64,000 nucleotides of DNA, taken from Mycoplasmopsis citelli (GTDB lineage: Bacteria; Bacillota_I; Bacilli_A; Mycoplasmatales; Metamycoplasmataceae). Below are positions 46,630 through 57,289 of this stretch, piece after piece (position 1 is the first letter of the stretch; the number at the start of each line of letters is the position of its first letter). Under the pieces are notes generated by a model, which saw only the letters and a list, made by a program, of their open reading frames with translations, was not told where the DNA came from and did not search any database. The stretch lies in NCBI RefSeq assembly GCF_900660645.1, contig NZ_LR215036.1, forward strand, positions 186,001 through 250,000, given 5' to 3'. The position numbers and the translations under genes were made by a program.

Positions 46630-46677
46630 TTTTTCACCCACAAAAAACGCTAAAAAACGATTTTTGTGGGTGAAAAT
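46630..46677. terminator. Strong hairpin after fmt
   Basis: TTTTCACCCACAAAAA pairs with TTTTTGTGGGTGAAAA with a further CG closing step and an A-rich loop. It lies just after the fmt stop on the minus strand and upstream of the gap promoter. Confidence 0.75.
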
Positions 46678-46678
46678 A

Positions 46679-47542
46679 TTATTTTTTAAAGGTTACTCTT
46701 TTTTTAGATTCGTATTGATAATCAATTGCATATAAAAATCCATTACTAAAAGGAAGTTTAATTGCATTTGGATGAGATGTTTTAGTGGCATAAAAAACTT
46801 TTAAACGCCTATTATCAACAAATAAATATGCTCCAGGGTTGCTTGAAAAAGCTCGAATCTTATTAAAAGCTTGCTCTATAGTTAAACTTGCATCTAAAAA
46901 AGCTTCTTCTTTATTTAATTTAGGAGCTAAGGTTACTTTTTCTTCATCTTGGATGATTTCGTTAAAATTTCCTGAAATAAATTCGTTAATTCAACTAACA
47001 ATGTGCTTTTGTCCTAAAGAAGATAATTTATCAAACATAATATCTGAAGTATCGGTTTGTAAAATCTCTATTTTTACTTCCTTAAGTATATTTCCTGCAT
47101 CCATTTTATTGATCATATAAATTAAATTTAATCCAGTTTCAACTTCTCCGTTTCAAATTGCATGTTGAATAGGAGCAGCACCTCGATATTTAGGTAATAA
47201 AGATCCATGAATATTTAAAGATGCTTTTTTAGCTAAATTTAAAACTTTAGTTGGAACAAATTGTCCAAAAGCACAAGAAAGAAAAATATCATAATCCATC
47301 TCAGCTAGCTGATCGTAAATTTGAGCAATTTTTTCAGGCTGAAATAAGGGAATATTATATTTTTGAGCTAAAAGTTTTACGGGTGTAGGTTCTAACTTAT
47401 AACCACGATTTGCCGGCTTATCTGGTTGAGAAACAATGGCAACTACATGAAAATTTTTAATTAATTGCTCAAAAATAGGAACAGAAAATTGTGGAGTTCC
47501 TGCAAGTACGATTTTAATATTTTTATTCAATTCAAGCCTCAC
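46679..47542 (-). CDS. fmt: Methionyl-tRNA formyltransferase
   Basis: A 287-residue enzyme that formylates initiator Met-tRNA. The formyltransferase signature NIHGSLLPKYRGAAPIQ is present with the catalytic Asn/His, and the C-terminal tRNA-binding domain (AFNKIRAFSSNPGAYLF) is complete. No ATG is available: GTG 47542 gives the longest product, while TTG 47530 (MNKNIKIVLAGTP) has GAGG about eight bases upstream and fits family length better. Both overlap the end of the DnaI-like gene, so translation is coupled. Confidence 0.93.
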
Positions 47543-48380
47543 ATTCTATTAGATTTTTAATTGCAAGCACAAAATCTTGAATTTGACCTCTGATAAAAAT
47601 ATCTTTATTATGAGATTCTTCAAAAATACTCGCAATTTCATTTAAAGGGATTTTTGATCCAAAATAAGTTAATTTATTGTATAAACTGCGATAATTTAAA
47701 ATTTTAGTTAAACTTTTAAAAAATCACTTTGGTAGCTTATCATAGCCTAAATTATCAAAAATTACCACATCACATTTCATAATTTCATTAATGATAAAAT
47801 CAGGTTCTTTTTCAGAATTTTTGCTAAAAGAAGACTTAATTTCATCTAGTAAATATTCAACATTTACATAGGCGACTTTTCTATCGCTAAGAGCTATTTC
47901 TTGAGCTAATCCTGAAAAAAGTTTGCATCGATCGTTTCACTTAAATGAATGTAAAAAGAATCCTTTTAGCTTTTTGAATTTTTCGGGATTTTCTAAAGTT
48001 TCTTTAAAATCTTTTTGATAATTATACAAATCATAAAATTCTTCTTCTTTAAAAATTAATTCTGAAAAGGTTTTATTGTACATAATAAAACCTAAGTTTT
48101 TAAAAATAATGTTATTATAAATTAAATATTTTCGATATTTGTTATTATTGGCAAAATAACGTTTAGTTTCTAGCAATCCTTTTTCATTCCGAATAAGTTC
48201 AATTTGATCAATGTAATCATCTGGATTAAGTTCTCGCAATTTAATATTCATTAAATCAATAAATTTATAAAAAATCTCTTCATCACTAAGATGAAGTTTA
48301 TCAATGATTTTTTTTAAAGTCTCATCGCTTTTAGCATTTTCAATTAATTGCTCTTTAGAGACAGGGTGGTTTTTGTTCAT
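47523..48380 (-). CDS. DnaI-like helicase loader with lost Walker A
   Basis: A 285-residue protein in the dnaB-dnaI position. The N-terminal half resembles DnaI-type loaders, and the C-terminal half keeps an AAA+-like Walker B region (CDVVIFDNLGYDKLP) and sensor-like segments. The P-loop expected before FSGLAQEIA reads HSFKWNDRCKL, so no GxxGxGKT is present and ATP binding by the classical motif seems lost. ATG 48380 follows GAGG, 12 bp after the DnaB-like stop. It continues through TGA(Trp) to TAA 47523. It probably loads or recruits the replicative helicase; assignment is by context and partial motifs. Confidence 0.7.
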
Positions 48381-48392
48381 AATACCTCATTA

Positions 48393-49364
48393 TTAAATTG
48401 AATTAAGGTAAATTCTTTTAATGTAGTTTTTTGATTGAATTGATTTTTTATAAATTTTATGATTTGAATATTTTCCATCTAAATAATTTTCGGCAAGTTC
48501 AAAAGATAAAATATCTTTTCCTTTAAGTTCTTTTAAAATGCTACTTACTTGTTTTAATAAAACAACTTTCGAAGATAAATAACTAATAAGCATTGCAAAA
48601 TTAATTACTTTATATTCAAATCCTAATGATTCAAATTCTTTGATTATTTCATTAGCATTTTCTTGCGGTTGATTTTTAGCTAAATAATTATAAAAATCTA
48701 AGGGTTTATATGCATGTAATGCTTGATACTCATTCTGAATCTCTTTATCTAGAAAATGAAGAGGCATTTTTAATTCAATATTTTTAAAACTTGAAAATGA
48801 ATTGTTTTTGACACTTTCTTCAATTCTTTTTCCAGCTTCAATAACTAAATCGATACTTCGAGGAACTTTTGGAGGTTTGATTTCACCAAAAACCTCAAAG
48901 AAATTAGCACTAATATCTTGCATATGTTCACTAATAATGGTTCTTTTAACAACATTGCTTTCAAGTAAATTTTCAACAATATCATTTCCTAAAACATTAA
49001 TTAAAGCATTTTTTAATAAACGATTGCTTTTAACTTCTTCTTTATTTAAAGGACGCTTGATTAAAAACATTAACTTATTTGTTTGTTCATTAAAATATGT
49101 TTTAAGCAATCCAATTCCTTCAAGTTTTGAACGACTTTCAGCTAATAATGCTAAATCAAGATTTAAAAATGAACACAATCCTGAAAAAGTAAATTCTGAA
49201 TGATAAAGCTTATCAACTTTGATTTTATTATATAAAAAATTATATAAAGTAACTGCTCCAGATCCTATAATAGGGAGATAAAATTTTAAAACATTATCTT
49301 GGTCGCTTGGAGTTAAATCCTCGCTTCTTTCGATAGTAAAATAATTGTAAGTAATGTTTTGCAT
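48393..49364 (-). CDS. dnaB: DnaB/DnaD-type replication initiation protein
   Basis: A 323-residue protein like the Bacillus DnaB initiation and membrane-attachment protein (not the helicase). The N-terminal domain shows the winged-helix pattern DQDNVLKFYLPIIGSGAVTLYNFLYNKI, and the C-terminal half has a DnaD-like helical region (PLDFYNYLAKNQPQENANEIIKEF...). It is directly upstream of the DnaI-like gene, as in Firmicutes. ATG 49364 follows AAGGGAGC. The 400-bp upstream region contains DnaA-box-like 9-mers, so DnaA control is possible. Confidence 0.82.
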   Translation of the reverse strand: MQNITYNYFTIERSEDLTPSDQDNVLKFYLPIIGSGAVTLYNFLYNKIKVDKLYHSEFTFSGLCSFLNLDLALLAESRSKLEGIGLLKTYFNEQTNKLMFLIKRPLNKEEVKSNRLLKNALINVLGNDIVENLLESNVVKRTIISEHMQDISANFFEVFGEIKPPKVPRSIDLVIEAGKRIEESVKNNSFSSFKNIELKMPLHFLDKEIQNEYQALHAYKPLDFYNYLAKNQPQENANEIIKEFESLGFEYKVINFAMLISYLSSKVVLLKQVSSILKELKGKDILSFELAENYLDGKYSNHKIYKKSIQSKNYIKRIYLNSI

Positions 49365-49766
49365 TTTGATGCTCCCTTCTTAAATTAATTTAGGACATTT
49401 TTGGTCCTTGTATACTTAATTTTAAAAGAGAAAAAAGCGGAATTATTTAAAAAAATTATTTTTATGATTTAATCACTTTAAACACAGTAGATATTCACAG
49501 TTTCTAAAAATCAAAAAGTTTGTTTTTGTTTAAAAATTGAGCATAATTTAGTATTTTTGATTATTTATCCCAGTTATTCACAAGATAAAAATTTTTAAAA
49601 TTGCAAGTAAAATTTTGACTTTTTAGCTTGAATTTTTTATTTTTTTGACTTTAAAAACCAGTAAAAATTTTAATTATCCCTTAAAATGTTAATAAAAAAA
49701 TTTTACGTGGCTCTCACTAACTAAAAGTAATATTAAATTTATTAAAATCTAGATATTTTTATGGAA
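49365..49766. promoter_or_regulatory. dnaB upstream region with DnaA-box-like sites
   Basis: No gene fits in these 400 bp. Two 9-mers lie end to end: TTATCCCAG (49565-49573) and TTATTCACA (49574-49582), and ATATTCACA lies at 49491-49499. A small hairpin (AGGAC...GTCCT, about 49392-49408) sits in the dnaB leader. The rest is extremely AT-rich, with several A/T tracts. Confidence 0.5.
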
Positions 49767-50306
49767 TTATTTCGACAAAAATTCTTCGATTTCTTCAATA
49801 GAATTAAGCCAAATTTGCTTAATTTTTTTAAAAGATTTATCCTTTAAAAAAGATAAATTATTCATATTATTTAATAAAAGGAATTTTTTTGAATTTATAT
49901 TGCGTTTTTTACAAAAATTTTCCCGTATTTCAAAAGTTAAATTTACTACAATAATTTCTTTGATAATATTTAAAAAATTTGCATGCTCGCTATTTAAGAC
50001 AGGAATTTCAGCATAGTCATAATTATTTTGTAATAAATGTTCATAGATTTTTTGATGAACTTTTTGTTCTAATTCCTTAAACAAGGCGTAATTGTTTTTT
50101 ATTAAATTTAAAATTTTTTTCTTGTCAATTAAATTATCACTTAAAATTACTTTTAATTTGGAATACTTAATTTCGTTTATAAATTCAATACTTTCATAAA
50201 TTTCATTAACAAATTCATCACTATTAAAAACTTTAAATCCTTTAGCTTGCAATTTTGCAAGTAAAGTACTTTTCCCTGAGCAAATTGTTCCACAAATAGC
50301 AACCAT
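49767..50306 (-). CDS. coaE: Dephospho-CoA kinase
   Basis: A 179-residue P-loop kinase for the last step of CoA synthesis. Walker A is GTICSGKST (residues 6-14) and the substrate region is FNSDEFVNEIY; the lid region is around FEIRENFCKKRN. The length is slightly short but normal for mycoplasmas. Its ATG overlaps the stop of the exonuclease gene (TTAATG arrangement), so it is coupled to it. Sequence outside the P-loop is divergent, so the name is likely but not certain. Confidence 0.85.
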   Translation of the reverse strand: MVAICGTICSGKSTLLAKLQAKGFKVFNSDEFVNEIYESIEFINEIKYSKLKVILSDNLIDKKKILNLIKNNYALFKELEQKVHQKIYEHLLQNNYDYAEIPVLNSEHANFLNIIKEIIVVNLTFEIRENFCKKRNINSKKFLLLNNMNNLSFLKDKSFKKIKQIWLNSIEEIEEFLSK

Positions 50307-51193
50307 TAACTAATTTCCTTTAAATATTTAGTAACAACATTAAGTTCTAGTTCTTCAAGCATTTGTAATGCTTTTTCAACACTGATATTTAAGACTAAAT
50401 CTTCTTTATTTAAATGAAATTCAAGAACATTAGGATTTAATTTTGCTAAATCATAGCACATTTGACCTTGATCTTTACTAGCTAATAATTTATTTTTAAG
50501 TGAAGTGCTTAATTCATCTAAATGTTCATAAATTCCTTTAAAGGTTTTGAATTCATCTAAAAGCTTAATTGCGGTTTTATCTCCAATTCCTTTAATTCCT
50601 GGTAAATTATCACTTGGATCACCTTTTAAGGCTTTATAATCAACAATTTGAGCAGGATAAAGATTGTAAATATCGTAAAAATTTTCATTTGTAATGAGTT
50701 GATAGTTACTTTGATTATCTTTATCAATTACACTTGTGGTTGAATTTACTAATTGTAATAAATCTTTGTCTCGTGAAAAAATGAGCTTTTCTAAATTATC
50801 GAAATTAAATTTTTTTGATGCTGTAGCGATTAAATCATCAGCTTCAGCTCCATCTATTTCCAAATGAACGAGATTTAATTTATTTAAAAGTTGCTTAATT
50901 AGATCAAATTGTAAAAAAATTTCATTTGGAGCTTTTATTCGATTAGCTTTATATTGTGGATAAGCAAGATGACGAGCAGTTTTAGTCGCTGCATCAAAAG
51001 CGATAAATAAATATTTCGGATTATAAAAACGAATTAACTTAATTACTTGAAGTAAAAATAAGTTAATTGCGTTTGTGGCTACTCCTTTAGAAGAACGCAT
51101 AATCGTATTTAAATCTCCACGATATGTCGCATAAAATGATTGAAACATTAAATAGTTCCCATCAATTAAAAGCATTATCTCCTTATTCCGCAT
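50306..51193 (-). CDS. 5'-3' exonuclease (PolA N-terminal domain type)
   Basis: A 295-residue flap/5'-3' exonuclease, a stand-alone version of the N-terminal domain of DNA polymerase I, used for RNA primer removal and repair. The acidic metal-binding sites are visible in LLIDGNYLMFQSF, DGAEADDLIATAS and FSRDKDLLQLV, and the helix-hairpin-helix in GDPSDNLPGIKGIGDKTAIKLL. ATG 51193 has GAGAGG nine bases upstream; ATG 51175 has AAGGAG only three bases upstream and is an alternative. Both overlap the dnaE 3' end. No polymerase domain is attached. Confidence 0.92.
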   Translation of the reverse strand: MRNKEIMLLIDGNYLMFQSFYATYRGDLNTIMRSSKGVATNAINLFLLQVIKLIRFYNPKYLFIAFDAATKTARHLAYPQYKANRIKAPNEIFLQFDLIKQLLNKLNLVHLEIDGAEADDLIATASKKFNFDNLEKLIFSRDKDLLQLVNSTTSVIDKDNQSNYQLITNENFYDIYNLYPAQIVDYKALKGDPSDNLPGIKGIGDKTAIKLLDEFKTFKGIYEHLDELSTSLKNKLLASKDQGQMCYDLAKLNPNVLEFHLNKEDLVLNISVEKALQMLEELELNVVTKYLKEIS

Positions 51194-54125
51194 GTGAAAC
51201 TTCCTCTCAACTCTTAATTGAATAATACCCCTTTGCTGATAGTGATAAATTTACTAAAATAACTCTAGACTGTGGATAATTGACTAAATCCATAGCTGAA
51301 TGTTCAAAAATGAAAGCTGAAATTGCACTTGAAGAATCTGAAATTTTCACAATTACTTGACCTTTTGGGTTTTTCTTAATACTTTCTAAAAAAACGTAAA
51401 AGAAATTATTTTGATTTTCTCTAAGATCTTCTAATTTTAAGTCACGTTCGTATTTTTTGGTTGGATAAGCATTATAAACAGATCCTAATAATTCTTTTTC
51501 AAGTTTAATTTCTAAGTTAATATCCATATCAAAAGTTTGGATTCGTTTTTGGTCAAATCCAGTATCACTAATAAATTTTTGAAGCTTAGTTTCAAGAGGT
51601 TCTTCAGATTTTGCATAAATTTTTTTGAAAATTTCAGCTCCATTATTAATTGCTGGAAGTGCGTTAATTAACTCAACAACATTTCCAAAGTCTCTAAAAA
51701 CATTGGCTTTAATAAGTGTTTCAATAACTGCATCTCCAACTCCAGAAGCTTTTAGTCTCAAAATTCCGGTAAAAAAGTTATCAATTTTTCCGCCACGTTG
51801 TAATTCTTCAGAAATTTTCGCAATTGCACTTGGTCCAATTCCTTTGATAATTAAAAGTGGTAAATAAAGTTGTGATTTAACATTTTGAGCATTTTTAAAA
51901 ATAATTTCACTTTTAAAAAGTGCATGATTAATATGTGGAGAATGAACAATAATATTTTGTTTTGAAGCATGTAATGCACTATTTTTAATGCTTGTTAAAT
52001 CTCCGGTAGCATTATCAATAATAACTTTATAAAAAATTTCTGGATAACGAGCTTTATAAAAAGCTAGCTTATAACTAATAAATGAATAAGCAACTGCATG
52101 TGCTTTATTAAATCCATATAAAGCAAATTTTTCAATTTGAGCATAAATTTGCTTTAGTATTTCCATTTTAATATTATTTTCAACTCCACGTTTATAAAAA
52201 ATTTCCGAATATGTGCTTAAATCGTGAGCATTCTTTTTAGAGATAGCTCGACGTAATAAATCAGCTTCAATAAAGCTCATTTTAGCAACTTGCTGAGCAA
52301 TTTGCATAATTTGCTCTTGATAAACAATAATTCCATGAGTTGGTGCGACAATTTGATCATAAATAGGGTGGATTTTATCCACTTTTTGTTTATGAAATTT
52401 AACATTAGCATAATCAGGAATAAAATCTTTAGGACCTGGTCTAAAAAGGGAAATAATCGCATAAATGTCTTCAAAAGTGTCAACCTGAACTTGCTTAATA
52501 ACACCTTTCATTCCAGGAGATTCAAGTTGAAAAATTCCATCAGTATTAAGTGAATTAATTAAATCAAAAGTTGACTTATCATTAAAAGGATTGAAGTTTA
52601 AATTAATAACTTGATCAAAGCGATACGGTTCACCGATATGACTTTCAATTTGATTAATAACAGTAAGATTTTTTAAACCCAAAAAATCAATTTTAATTAG
52701 TCCATATTTTTCTAAATAATTCATTTCAAATTCTACTTGATTTAAAGGTGCGTTTGAATGACGAACTGGCACTACATCAGTTAAAGGTCGATCACTAATA
52801 ATAACTCCGGCAGCATGAATTCCGCTTTGCCGAGGCATTCCTTCAATTTTTCGAGCATATTGGTGTAATTTTTCGTGTTTATCAACTAACATTTTGTATT
52901 TAGCATTACGTTGATAAGCTATATCTAAAGAAGTATCAAATTTAGTTAACGAATCACAAACTTTATCAACATCGCTAAGAGGGATTTTTAAAACTCTAGC
53001 AACATCACGCAGTGAAGATTTAAGTGCTAAAGTTTGAAATGTTGATATTAATGCACATTTTTCGATGCCAAAACGTTTTCCAATGTATTCTAAAAGTTCA
53101 TTACGACGATCATCTTGAATATCTAAATCAATATCAGGGAGCGAAACACGAGCTACATTTAAAAAGCGTTCAAATAAAAGTCCATATTCAATGGGATTAA
53201 CATTTGTTATATCCAATAAAAAAGCAATAATTGACCCTGAAGAAGAACCTCTTCCTGGTCCAATTTCGATTCTTTGTTCTCTTGCAAAATCAAGGACATC
53301 CTTAATAACTAAAAAATAGTTAATAAAGTTTGATTTCTCAATTGTTTCAAGCTCATATTTAATTCGCTCATCAACAATATCTTTACCGTGACGTTTAATT
53401 AATTTTGTATATTTATCTTGATTTATTTTTTGCTTGAGCAATAATTTCGGGTTCTCAAAAGAAGCTAGTTTAATCTCACTTGAAAGACTAAAAGGTTCAA
53501 TCAAATTAACAAAGGCTTCCATTTGTGCTAAAACTTTATCATCAACATCCTCAAATTCAGTTAAGTCAAAATAATCTCCATATTCCTGAATGCTTTCAAG
53601 TTCTTTTTTTTGAGCAATTTGATTTAAAATATGTAAAATTTCACTTTCTTGCTCATATAAAACTTTTTTAAGTGGAGCATAAACAGTCTTAAAATCTGAA
53701 ACTTGTTTTTTTGAATTAAAATAAAAATTATCAAAAATATTTTCTAATTCCTCAATTTCATACCCATTTTCAGGGTGATTAATAATTAAAATATTTTCGT
53801 TATTTAATTGCTCCAATGATACAGTTTCATTATAAGAACGCTTTAAAATCAGTTCATTAATAAAAATGTATCCTTGATAATTTTTAGCATAAACTATAAC
53901 ATTTTTTTGATTTTCTAAAGTTAATTCAATTCCAGCAATTAATTTTAAATTATGTTCTTTAGCAAAATCTAAAAACATTGGTAAAGCAAAGAAATTTTCT
54001 TTATCAGTTAATGTTAAGTAAGGACTTTTTTGTTCTAAAATTAACTCAAAAAGTTCATTTACCTTAATAGTTGAAGATAAAAAAGAATATTCAGTATTGG
54101 TATGCAAAATGATTGGATGTTTCAT
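51183..54125 (-). CDS. dnaE: DNA polymerase III alpha subunit, DnaE type
   Basis: A 980-residue replicative polymerase. The N-terminal PHP domain starts MKHPIILHTNTEYSFLSS; its metal ligands look partly degenerate (HTNTEY for HxHTxY). The polymerase core has GPGRGSSSGSII and the catalytic PDIDLDIQDD (Asp331, 333, 335), then FGIEKCALISTF, SGIHAAGVIISD, GIVVYQEQ-type GIIVYQEQIMQIAQ and FNKAHAVAYS. It is shorter than enterobacterial DnaE. TGA 51207 is read as Trp, adding eight residues to TAA 51183. It heads the dnaE-exo-coaE operon; a TAAAAT box just before ATG and no Shine-Dalgarno suggest a leaderless start. Confidence 0.96.
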
Positions 54126-54144
54126 ATTTTATATTTTACAATTT

Positions 54145-54932
54145 TTAGTAATTTGTAATAACAACTTCTTCAATAAAACCGCGTCCAGTTCCTTTAGAAT
54201 TAATCATTCTTTTCGCTTTATATAACATAAATATTGTATTTTTATATAGTTGATTAATAAATTCAGTATTATGGTTACTGAGCATAACTTGAGCACCTTT
54301 TGCAGATAATTTTTCAAAGGTTTGAAATAATCTTTCCTGTTGGTCTCTATCAAAAATTTCATTTGTATATGATATAAATGAATTTTTATTTTTAATTTGA
54401 TCATATGGTGGATCTAAATAAACAAAATCTCCTTTTTTTGCTTTTTGAAGTACTTTTTCAAAATCTTGGCTTAAAATGTTAATTTTAGAATTTTTAAAGT
54501 AATTAAAAAGTTTCTTGGTTTTGGAAGCAATTATAAGCTAGCATTAATTCTTTATTTAAATCATTAATGGTTGCTTTAAAAGGAGCTATCTCAAAGAAAA
54601 AAGCTCCTCCCCCAACAAAAGTCTCATAGTAGTGATCAAAACTTTTGGGCATATATGTTTTTAAATGTTCTAAAATTTGAGCTTTACCACCAGCTCATTT
54701 AATAAAAGGTTTGATTTGATTATCTTGAAATGATTTACTAATTTCAATAGATAAAGCTTTCTTAATTTTTTCGATTTTATCAATAGTAATATTAATTTGC
54801 CCTTGCTCAATTTTTGAAATATTGGTGCGATCAATTTCCACTAATTTAGCTAATTTTTCTTGTGAATATCTGTGAATATCCTTTTTGAATACGATACATT
54901 TTTAAATTTTTACCAAATATTGTTCTTAACAT
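54145..54932 (-). pseudogene. Broken HTH-Dam adenine methyltransferase
   Basis: Minus-strand remains of a fused XRE helix-turn-helix and Dam-type DNA adenine methyltransferase. From ATG 54932: MLRTIFGKNLKMYRIQKGYSQ, then a frameshift caused by an exact duplication of TGTGAATATC (54861-54880). In the other frame follow EKLAKLVEIDRTNISKIEQG and the SAM motif FIKWAGGKAQIL...ETFVGGGAFFFE. After INDLNKELMLAYN (near 54530) about 90 residues, including the FNGLYRVN region, are missing and the frame shifts. The last part has the catalytic DFVYLDPPYD, VMLSNHNTEF and RGFIEEVVITNY. It cannot make an active enzyme. No partner endonuclease is visible. Confidence 0.85.
54861..54880. repeat. Exact 10-bp tandem duplication
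   Basis: TGTGAATATC occurs twice without a gap inside the HTH part of the Dam pseudogene. Removing one copy restores the helix-turn-helix frame. Confidence 0.9.
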
Positions 54933-55043
54933 TTATACCCCAAAAATAAAATAGATGCTATGTGTATTATAGTAAACTTTATTTTTTTAAATTCTAAGTA
55001 CTATTAAGCATATAAATAAGCTTAACTTTCTTTAGGTTATTTA

Positions 55044-57149
55044 TTAAAGATTATCTGGAAGATCTAAATACTCATACTCTTTTGGATTTTTAAAAAACAT
55101 TATGGTAGTTTCATAAGAACCTAAGTTAAGTTTAAATTGATTCATATATTCTGAACTACGCTCTAAAAATAAATCAAGATCATCTTTAAGTTCATATGTT
55201 AGTGTTTTTTCAACTAGACCTTCAAATAAATCAAAATTAGTTAAATCAATTGCTTTTCATCGTCCATCAACAAACACTTCATTTCAAGCGTGATATCCGC
55301 TAACAATAGTAGATTTAGGATCTCCTAAATATGCTCCGCTTACAATTCTAACTGGTATGTTTAAAATGGTTAAAGCCGCTGCTAAATTCATCGAATATCC
55401 AACGCATTGAATTTCAGGATCATTGGTAAAAATTTGTGTCGGATTATAAAATCCATATCCATTGTAATTAAAATCTGTATTTTTAGGAGATGTTAAATAG
55501 ATAGAATTAGTTGCTATATAATAAGCAATCGCTTTGATTTGTTCTTTAATTGTTCATTTTTTACTAATAATATTTGGTAGCACTTCTTTTCAGTGATTAA
55601 ATCACTTTCTGTAATCAGAAATTGGATTTTTTCAAGGATCCACTCCTAAATTTGAAGCTTCTTCTTCAGTTAATGGCTCAGATATATCAATAGTATAATT
55701 CCCAAATTTACTAGGTGCATCATTAAAGCGAGAATGTTTAACATTAACTAAATCTTCTCAATAATTTCTATAAACAGCATCAGAAAATAAATTAGGTTCA
55801 TTAAAAATTAAATTATTATAAATGTTAAAAGGTTCATACGAACCTGAAAATTCAGGATTTTGAAGATCAACTAATTTTTGATATTTATAAAACTTTCGAT
55901 AATTAAAGTCTTTAATTAAACTTCAATCTACAAATTTATATTCATTATTATCGATTTTTAGAGATATTTCTGGATATCCTTTTCACAAGAAAGTGTATTT
56001 TGATTGAATCTTGTTAATAGCATTTGCAATATCTACTTGCTCTTTTTTATATTTTGAAAAATTAGTTTCAGAAACATGGTTTATAAATTGCTTATAATTT
56101 ATTTTTGAGGCATTTTGTTCATCAATAGTTCAAAGTTCATCATAAAAATCTGGCAAAAAATTAAACTGTCTTTGCATGTAATTTCTAAGAACTGGATTAT
56201 CTTTGAATTTAGAATCTGCTTGCAAAGCCTTAATATTTTTATCTTCAATTCTAGCAAGTTTATCTTCGTTATTAACAAAAATTCAGTTTCAATTTTGATA
56301 GTATTTTAATCAATTAATAATAAATTCATCATTAATTAATATTTGTTTAAAATTTCCGCTGTAATATTTGCTTGGTTCTAAAGAAAACTTATTGTTTTTA
56401 TCTATGCCCCATTGAAAATCAACGTATTTGTTATAATTATTTTCGTAGTGATATAACAATTTTTTAAGTCTTTCAAGCGGTTGAAGATAGTATGGATGTT
56501 GTTCGTATAAGTTAATTTGTTGTTTTAATTTGTAAATATAAAAATCTTTTAATTGATTTTTAAATTCACTAGCTGAAATAATGCTTTTATCATTTGATTT
56601 TGGACTTAAAAGTGTTGAAGATTTTTTGAATGTTTCAATTCAATTTTGTTTATCTTCAGGGGATACAATTAGTTCATTATTATTTAAGAACAAATTTTTT
56701 CAAGTGCTAAAATTTGCTAAAAAAGTTTTTAAAACATCATTAGTTAACTTTGAAAAGTTAACTTTATTTTTAGAGCTTTTGATTTGATTTTCAAGAGAAT
56801 TAATATATTTTAAAGAATCATCTGAAAGCGGAAGATCTTCTTTATTTGAAATTAATAATTTAAATTTATTTTCTAGTTCGTTAAATTCCTTTTCAAGAGA
56901 ATTTGATGCTGATACATTATTATCAATGTTTAACATTTTATTATTTTGTTCTTGGTTTTCGTTATTATTTTCAATATTTGAATTTGTTAAATTATTGTTT
57001 TCTGGAAAAAATCTATTTTCTTTTGATTTTGGATTTTTAGAATAAACAAAAACTAAGGGCAAAATAATCGATAAACCAAAAATAGTTCCACTTAAAGAAA
57101 CAAGTGCTAACTTTGATTTTTTAGAACTAAAAAATTTACTTAATTTCAT
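55044..57149 (-). CDS. Membrane-anchored transglutaminase-fold protein, paralogue 2
   Basis: A 701-residue protein with an N-terminal membrane anchor (residues 17-37), an acidic Asn/Glu-rich linker (40-75), a long Tyr/Trp/Lys-rich region and a C-terminal transglutaminase-like domain. The triad is in PEIQCVGYSMN (Cys), SGYHAWNEVFVDGRW (His) and AIDLTNFD (Asp). Conserved family segments include YYLQPLERLKKLL and YNGYGFYNPTQIFTNDPE. I traced the frame through the whole gene; more than a dozen TGA codons are Trp and there is no frameshift. It is divergent from paralogue 3, with 140 bp between the starts, so the two may share control. Confidence 0.85.
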
Positions 57150-57289
57150 ACTATTTAAATTATAAAATTTAATTTAAGTTAAGTTAATTTTTATTGCATA
57201 TTTTGAATTTTATTTCTATATTTACTAAATATTTCTAAAAACAAATTCATTAAATTAAAATATAAAATTACATTTATAATTTAAGTAAC

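Noticed and set aside
48802-49203. 133-aa plus-strand open frame opposite dnaB
   Set aside because: Antisense shadow of a conserved gene, with no ribosome site.
49365-49766. Chromosomal origin (oriC)
   Set aside because: There are DnaA-box-like 9-mers, but no dnaA or dnaN nearby and only three sites; kept as a regulatory candidate only.
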